The notes below the pieces were generated by a model. The model worked only from the letters and a program-made list of their open reading frames with translations. It searched no databases and was not told the origin of the DNA. From Oceanospirillaceae bacterium (GTDB lineage Bacteria; Pseudomonadota; Gammaproteobacteria; Pseudomonadales; Balneatricaceae), in contig JABSRB010000008.1 of NCBI GenBank assembly GCA_013215375.1, positions 1 through 50,987 of the forward strand: a stretch of 50,987 nt of DNA, in the 5' to 3' direction. The stretch's first letter is position 1. The number at the start of each line of letters is the position of its first letter. The position numbers and the translations under genes were made by a program. Positions 50,201-50,987 of this stretch are shown here, in pieces.

Positions 50201-50987
50201 TACAACAATGGTGATGGCAGTAGCCCCGCTGCATTGAGCATAGACGATTATACTAACGCGGGCATCACTGGCGTCAGCATCGATAATTTGCTGGCGGTGA
50301 ATGCGCAAGTATTAAGCACCGCCAGTGGCGATACCGATACCGTGAGCGAGATCCAAGCGCAAGTCAGCGCTGCGAACCTGGCCCTGGCGAAAGTTGAAGC
50401 TTACAACAACGGTGACGGTGCTACGCCTGCTGCGCTGGACGTTGCAGATTACATAGCGGCGGGTATCACAGGGGTAAACGCCGATAATTTAATTACTGTT
50501 AATACGCAAATACTGGCGGCAGCCATCGGTGCCGCTGACACTGTTAGTGAAATTCAGGACATTGTGATTATCGCCAATGCCGCACTCTACAAGATAGAAG
50601 ATTACAACAATGGCGATGGCTCTACTCCCGTAGCTCTGACCATACAAGACTATCTAGATGCAGGTATCAGCGGTGTTAGCGGTGATAATTTAGCGGCGGT
50701 CAACGCGCAAGTACTAAGCTCAAGCACTGGGGATACAGACACTGTCTCCAAAGTGCAAGGCAAAGTCACTGCGGCGGATATCGCTCTAGCAATGATAGAA
50801 GCCTACAACAACGGTGATGGCAGCAGTCCTGCAGCTTTGACTACTGCGGATTATTTGGCGGTCGGTGTGCAAGGAATCAGCAGTGACAACTTGGCCGCAG
50901 TCAATGCGCAAGTGTTGGCAGCGGGCACTGGGGATGCGGATACTGTGCCTGAAATATTAGGGCAACTGGCTGCGGCCAATAGCGCAC
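32219..50987 (+). CDS. Giant LapA-type surface adhesin with retention module and 67-residue repeats (no stop in window)
   Basis: An open frame of at least 6256 codons running off the window. Residues 1-70 match the N-terminal retention module of LapA-type adhesins (MATIVGVVSSIQGQ, VLAVGDTV, VTLNNGQSISL), which holds such proteins in the outer membrane until LapG cuts behind it. An acidic Ser/Gln/Glu-rich linker follows (about 70-270) with a triple alanine at 136-138 as a possible LapG site. Residues about 283-1475 are a diverged three-module repeat, then a 67-residue repeat continues to the edge. Secretion would be type I; the RTX/C-terminal signal must lie beyond the window. All repeat anchors I located stay in one frame; I did not scan every codon for stops. 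No lapD, lapG or transporter genes are visible. Nearest neighbours upstream are pomAB. Confidence 0.88.
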   Translation, partial: MATIVGVVSSIQGQIIITGLSGVSKVLAVGDTVDSDAVLSGSNPTQTVIVTLNNGQSISLPEGQQWQLEKGLFTPDEPAAQEQDATASDSSPESVVDNPEVSDQESEQNGEVSQSSAEISSVIPEQESLDDAAQQAAAEITNPDNNIPNPALSVVDQDNSEASSRSVEDELASSNQTSETQDQATDSDNSLPENESSSLPLREAHSTFLIERTRPDASEGELLFGSATEITPRVASSVTATAETQVFVSNFTELSSNASHESFLSSFAGVITGGRRPTLRELRELGVRGLNTDNISGVQNNIDRNVDQISDLNDLQDVSNEAIAALQNIAAAATANNATASLIALDSYLVIGVAGVSASNQQFINSAYNSSAIDSSRANSVEDIQRIVNAVNKMQQLMLFGDAVLQPTVQDYVDIGVGGVDVGGELSLLNTVVAAKSSGQLQNVAQLQQLGDAVQKLLAGLSNSGDNGQPSREALELLGVTGIGDNLSALQQSLGTKVTADVDSLAELQQITNAVNSAVQGALTEIAEAAQNNNAATLDLALYQSAGIIGVDATNLGLFNNLLDNAAINAASVDTRAELQQLIDSYIIIIDSADGVAGNGQKPTGEHYQSLTISGVESAAEISLLGDVLDSKSLGEVDTLGELQVLAEAVAVLMDTAAGGAGPSLNQLQLLGVSGLQASDMPKVLHRLGAASDDGSDFSSVSKLQLLINNTNTADPQALLDIQNAAQTDSASDSSPAVSVYLNAAISGVNSANLAAINSVLNSVAITGSSVDSSLKLQTMVDAYNIVLAAADSLFDADAKPLQSDYLALGISSVDSSVKQSLLGDVIDSSQNIAVDSYTKLVTLADAVAAVFSNASATGNATLAQLQLLGLNTLNEDNLTAVQSAIAGTPNDGSGVQNLSVLQAITTAAASLADAALLNLRNAAQNSSATATDPGVSVYSDAGIDGVGAGNLAAINSSLNAASGTDVDTFAELQQRVDSYNILLNAADGVGDADPAATAQHYLDIGINGVDTQPQLSLLADVIDRKVTSDIDSVAKVQALADAVQEVMKAAVGELNTPSKAQLEALGINTVTSDNLAAIQQALVASDDAGSDLLNVSALQSVVGNAVNDYTNALSSLENAAQNDTANATDPAASVYQAAGIIGVNSVNLAAINSVLLQLSGTQADSVQELQALVDHYNNVLQGAEGVDDNDIQLTAQDYADLGLTSIDTVVESSLLNDVLDLKSSAAVDSFSELLALTNAIQAVMDAASGSTGVPASAQLQLLGVTNVTDAQLAAIQNGLQGSADDGSGVSSLTDLQSLIDSAVSGVDAALQKISSVAQSNSASDTNPSVNDYLATGATGINATNLASINSSLNSAIITSVNSDSLVDIQLIIDSYQVMLDAAAGTGAFPSASDYLAIGVTGIDTVGELNLLENVIRSASVGDIDSLAEIQVRSDAVQAVMQAAADGNSSISINQLTVLGLSDVNGDNLANIQGAIQNSATDGYQIDSLSELQAIITGLNAALNKIEDYNNGDGTTPTALSLQDYLDAGISGVSANNLVAVNAQVLASATGDTNTLGKVQAVITAADQALAKIEAYNNGDGNSPAALSEQDYLAVGATSVSADNLAAVNAQILAAAPGDANSNPEIQGKVALALAALAKIEAYNNGDGTFPAALSSVDYQNVGVSGVSAANLLAVNAQILAATSGETDTVSEIQSKVTAANSALAKVAAYSDGDGVNPAALSEADYLLAGVAGVSVANLAAINAQVLGVNSGQLSTVAEIQARVLEADNALGKIEAYNNGDGTTPSALDLGDYTAAGISGVSVDNLLAVNAQVLGSTSGSADTVAKIQSAVNAADMALAKIEAYNNGDGSNPAALTLADYLAAGIESFSEDQLVLVNAAVLGAASGEADSVAEIQAIVDGSVSALQKIEAYNLGDGTTPPALIIADYVAAGISGVSADNLLAVNAQVLAALSSEINSIAEIQATVGTANNALDKVQAYSDGNGSSPMALTLADYSAVGVIAVSNDNLQALNGQVLAAGAGATDTVSEIQAKVVAADSALAKVAAYSEGDGSTPAPLSVQDYLDIGISEVNAGNLAAVNSRILAAANGAADSSPEIQALVTDASPALAKIEAYNNGDGSNPVALILQDYSDAAITGISVANLAAVNAQVLKAITGGADTQGEVQALVTAADAALAKIQAYNDGDGTSPAPLTVEDYLGAGIGAVSEGNLLAVNVQVLAAGSGDTDIVSEIEAKVALANTALAKIEAYNNGDGTTPAALVLQDYQNVGISGVNSENLLTVNAQLLAAATGAADTVPEIQLLVSKAGAAMAKIEAYNNGDGNSPGALTLLDYQAAGISGVSIDNLAAVNAQVLAAVVGDADRVSRVQAKVTAADAALTKIEAFNNGDGSSPAPLSQGDYQAAGITGVDADNLLAVNVQLLQSATGGADSVVEIQSAVAAAQAALAKIEAYNNGNGISPAALTLQDYAQVGITGLSTDNLAAMNAQVLVALSGETLTVTQIQTKVSDADAALGKIEAYNNGDGSSPVALTTGDYRAAGIIGVDADNLLAVNAQVLAAANGDANTVGEIQDKVSGAFAALAKTEAFNNGDGSTPPALTVQDYLLVGVTDVSVANLAAVNAHVLAVTSGNADQVAKLQNLVAAADLALAKIEAYNNGDGFSPAALSLQDYLKVGITGVSGDNLAAVNAQVLASGATQAQTVTQIQGMVIAADAALAKVEAYNNGDGITPAALTNAEYLAAGIASVSPDNLVAVNAQVLLAASLAADTVAEILVLVDAADAALAIVAAYGNGDGITPSALTLADYAQIGITGVSVDNLAALNAQVLASLAGQVNTGPQIQAKVTDADAALAKIEAYNNGDGTNPAPLELLDYSAVGVTGIDNNNLLAVNAQVLAANNTEADTVAEIQAKVALADLALAKIEAYNNGDGTTPPALTLADYLATGVSGISVANLITVNAQVLAATPAGAATAPLIQAIVTAANAALAKIETYNNGDGSVPGPLSLQDYLDIGVTGVSLNNLAAVNAQILASGTGDADTVGEVQNQVSSADAALAKIESYNNGDGTTPGALTVADYVAVGIVGVSLNNLAAVNAQVLAAGTGDSDVVPEIQAQVSAADNVLAKIEAYNNGDGSTPAALLLADYTQAGITGVDAGNLAAVNAQVLLANPGEADSGPQISARVSDAVAALSKVEAYNNGNGSSPAALTEDDYVAVGVIGVSGANLIAVNAQVLAAASGASDSVTEIQALVAMAQTALAKIEAYNNGDGSSPAALVVADYLAVGLVEVNVDNLASINAAVLAAAPTQAQTIPDIQLLIAIAGGPLLKIEAYNNGDGSSPAALVVQDYIDAAISGVSSDNLAAVNAQVLAAGPTQTDTITKVQAKVSAGDAALAVIEAYNNGDGSTPAALGLADYAGAGISGVSAANLLAVNAQVLASVATATDTVAEIQGKVGAADAALAKIAAYNEGDGSSPSALSIADYTAAGISGVSSGNLIAINHQVLVAASGETDSVAAILARVIAADVALQKIEAYNNGNGFNPGPLDLADYTAVGVTGVSSDNLLAVNAHILAGTATASDTVSEIQSAVSSADSSLAKVQAYSDGDGAFPAPLLQSDYLLAGISGVSSRNVAALNAQVLAAGSNQVDTVTEIQDRVSAADAALAKVEAYNNGDGESPAALALADYIAAGITGVSALNLAAVNAQVLAAYAFEADSVAAIQAKVAMANLALDKIEAYNNGDGSTPAPLLLADFIAAGITGLTPDNLAAVNANILAVNPGDADSVAKIQGTVNAVSAALQTIADYQQGDGSTPSALQLQDFVDAGVLGVSADNLLALNAQLLENATVVNTISEAQGVVTAANTALAKVQDFHLGDGSSPAPLTLIDYLMVGVTAVSVENLLAVNAQLLLSSGNTETVATIQSAVGLAASALLKIEAFNNGDGSTPAPLSIEDYAAVGVMGVDGDNLTAVNVQVLAANATEADSVAEVQAQVNAADTALAKIEAYNNGDGSTPAPLDLSDYAAVGISAVNLDNLLAVNAQVLAAAAGGADTVTEIQALVNSADAALAKIEAYNNGDGTTPAALSVGDYLAAGIGGVSLENLAPLNAWVLAAATGGADTVAKIQALLGDSALAVANIEAYNNGDGTTPAALGLQDYLKAGVAGVSNTNLGAVNAQVLAAASSEMDSVIEIQGAVTAADLALAKVEAYNNGDGSNPAPLRLEDFSAVGVTGVSNDNLLAVNAQIVAAGNGESDSVTQIQAQVSLGNLALAKIEAYNNGDGSSPAALTLQNYLDAGIGGVSGTNLLVVNGRVLAVSAGGADSAPEIQALVTNAPVDIALIEAYNNGDGSSPIALTLQNYIDAGIGGVSIDNLAAVNAQVLDSITGGADTQGEIQALVSAADAALAKIEAYNNGDGANPGALTLEDYRGAGISGVSIDNLSAANAQILSASVGQTDTVAKIQSSVSAANTALLKVQAYNDGDGSTPAALTLSDYNNAGVVGVSGDNLLAVNAQVLMGSSGSTDTVPEIQAALAAADAALASLEAYNNGDGTSPQAPTLSDYSAVGVSGVSAANLHSVNAQLLASASGESDSVAEIQGHVSSADTALAKIEAYNNGDGSNPAALVLSDYTDAGISSVSSANLLAVNAQLLALAMGAADTVGEIQNIVTSADVALAKIEAYNNGDGTTPAALSLSDYLAVAISGVSVDNLAAVNAQVLAATAGGATSVPLIQALVSAADAALAVVEAFNNGDGISPPALSETDYTTAGITGVSSDNLAAVNAQVLAASSGAANTVLEINTLVSAADAALAKIEAYNNGDGTTPAALLLQDYLDAGISGVDSANLPTLNAQILAATSGAADTAPEIQALVTSGDQALAKIEAYNNGDGTTPAALSVQDYIVAGISGVGVDNLKAVNAQVLMAAAGQTNTLLAVQGKVTAADTALAKIEAYNNGDGTSPAPLLSADYSAVGIVGVSVDNLAAANAQVLAALNGAADTVSEIENLVTAADLALAKVQAFSAGDGSSPAPLNSVDFIAAGITGVDADNLAAVNAQLLESIEALSTVVAMQGKVAAADTALAKVQAYADGGGSLPGPLVLDDFIAVGVTAVGNHNLLAVNAHIQVAAGGEVDTVAEIQAKVSAADLALAKVEAYNNGDGTTPTALSLQDYLDLGISKVHSGNLLEVNARILAADIGGADSAPEIQALATNANAALSKIEAYNNGDGNNPVALSLIDYTVAGVTNVSIENLLAVNAQVLATITGGADTLSLVQSLVSAADAALAKIQAYNDGDGSSPGPLTVADYAAAGITGVQLQNLVAVNVQILQAGNGETDTVAEIQAKVGAANDALAKVEAYNNGDGSTPAALSVQDYLDVGISGVDTDNLAAMNAQVLAGITGDSSSVAKIQAQVIAADVALAKVEAYNNSDGSTLPALNINDYRSAGISGVSGANLLAINAQVLAASSGAADTVAEIQALVGSAQTALAKIEAYNNGDGSSPAALTLSDYTAVGLSGVSSDNLVAVNAKVLAASVGAADTVTKIQSLVDSALAAVQKIEDYNNGDGISPAALSLQDYLAVGISGVSDDNLAAINAQVLAAAPGESDSVTQIQAKVSAANAALAKVQAYNDGDGSSPTALDEADYQAAGIEGVSQDNLLAVNAQVLDAGANDTDTVAEIQAEVSAANDALAKIEAYNNGDGSNPLALMISDYRGAGVTGVSADNLAAVNAQVLDSLSGETDSVSEIQAVVAVADNALATIEAYNNGDGNSPTALTLSDYLNAGITGISAANLLAVNAQVLAGSIGATDTVAEIQGMVGAADAALAKIEAYNNGDGSNPAPLSTADYIGAGIAGVSSDNLITVNAQLLAAAPGAADTVAEIQAIVTSATAALDKIEAYNNGDGTNPAALTLADYSDAAISGVSLDNLAAVNAQVLAASSGDADTVLEIQGSVTAANAALAKVEAYNNGDGSSPVALLSTDYVAVGVTGVSVDNLAAVNAQVLAALIGETDIVSEIQTKVSAADNALAFIEAYNNGDGSSPAALSIDDYTNAGITGVSIDNLLAVNAQVLSTASGDTDTVSEIQAQVSAANLALAKVEAYNNGDGATPAALDVADYIAAGITGVNADNLITVNTQILAAAIGAADTVSEIQDIVIIANAALYKIEDYNNGDGSTPVALTIQDYLDAGISGVSGDNLAAVNAQVLSSSTGDTDTVSKVQGKVTAADIALAMIEAYNNGDGSSPAALTTADYLAVGVQGISSDNLAAVNAQVLAAGTGDADTVPEILGQLAAANSA
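33065..36640 (+). repeat. Higher-order three-module repeat region of the adhesin
   Basis: A landmark L-x-L-L-G-V/L/I codon recurs at 33065, 33644, 34223, 34817, 35408, 35999 and 36587, spaced 193, 193, 198, 197, 197 and 196 residues. Each period holds three related but distinct modules of about 65 residues: one ending AGI-x-GV-x-x-x-NL, one with DY-x-x-IG-x-x-GV, one with LQLLGV. The module types differ clearly from each other but recur in fixed order. Confidence 0.82.
36737..50987 (+). repeat. 71 tandem copies of a 67-residue (201-bp) adhesin repeat
   Basis: Anchored at the first codon of E-A-Y-N-N-G-D-G, units run from 36737 to 50798: 70 spacings, 67 of exactly 201 bp and three of 198 bp (43571 to 43769, 43769 to 43967, 47183 to 47381). 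The unit carries EAYNNGDG, then P-A-A-L, D-Y, A-G-I-x-G-V, D-N-L-A-A-V-N-A-Q-V-L, A-D-T-V-x-E-I-Q and A-D-A-A-L-A-K-I. The last copy is cut by the window edge. Individual positions between anchors 40757 and 43571 and between 47582 and 50195 were inferred from exact multiples of 201. Confidence 0.92.

Noticed and set aside
36584-50308. Many short open frames on both strands inside the repeat region (for example 41466-41753 plus, 48767-49150 minus)
   Set aside because: They recur with the 201-bp period because they are alternate-frame readings of the same repeat; none has its own RBS or independent sequence.
36737-50987. Regular direct repeats as a possible CRISPR or satellite array
   Set aside because: The period is coding, in one frame, with protein-level conservation and no repeat/spacer alternation.
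32219-50987. RTX nonapeptide (GGxGxDxxx) calcium repeats in the giant adhesin
   Set aside because: The NNGDG turn occurs once per 67 residues and does not form nonapeptide tandems; real RTX repeats, if any, would be beyond the window.
1-50987. tRNA or rRNA genes
   Set aside because: Nothing recognisable as a tRNA cloverleaf or rRNA segment was seen in the intergenic regions by eye; a tRNAscan run would be decisive.

Overview
The window reads as chromosomal DNA of a marine or halophilic gammaproteobacterium. The evidence is an ectoine-degradation pair, Na+-type flagellar stator genes (PomAB-like), two Na+:amino-acid symporters, the usual gammaproteobacterial nrdR-rib-nusB-thiL-pgpA and xseB-ispA-dxs clusters, and a LapA-type giant adhesin. 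Genus cannot be fixed from the sequence.

Layout. 1-3.8 kb: the tail of an unknown gene, then doeA and doeB (ectoine hydrolase and N-acetyl-diaminobutyrate deacetylase), separated by a repeat-filled spacer, then a malate/L-lactate-dehydrogenase-family oxidoreductase. 3.9-10.8 kb: a two-partner secretion system, with a 1641-residue TpsA exoprotein (TPS domain, GLUG motifs, six YDG repeats, MBG-like end) followed by its TpsB outer-membrane transporter. 11-14.5 kb: a 'split Ada' (AraC-methyltransferase gene followed by a small Ada-type zinc domain), a small orphan protein, and an ECF42-like sigma factor convergent with a YCII-family protein. 14.9-19.3 kb: two tandem, near-duplicate AGCS symporters with signal-peptide-like N-termini, a small membrane protein, and a paralogue of the earlier orphan. 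19.4-26.5 kb: nrdR, ribD, ribE, ribBA, ribH, nusB, thiL, pgpA and ribA, bracketed by inverted copies of a 166-bp MITE-like element. The RibA half of RibBA lacks its zinc cysteines and a separate intact RibA is present. 26.6-29.5 kb (minus strand): xseB-ispA-dxs, isoprenoid supply. 29.9-31.6 kb: pomA-pomB.

32.2 kb to the window end: one open frame of at least 6256 codons with no stop reached. It starts with a LapA-like retention module and an acidic linker. Next come about six rounds of a diverged three-module repeat (193-198 residues per round). It then switches to a very regular 67-residue (201-bp) repeat present in 71 copies up to the window edge. This giant adhesin fills 37% of the window and is its most unusual content. 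Its repeat looks helical rather than Ig-like, its length is nearly invariant, and its copies differ largely at synonymous positions.

Two surface/adhesion systems (TpsAB and the giant adhesin), a motility stator and osmolyte/amino-acid uptake suggest a surface-colonising marine lifestyle. That last statement is inference.
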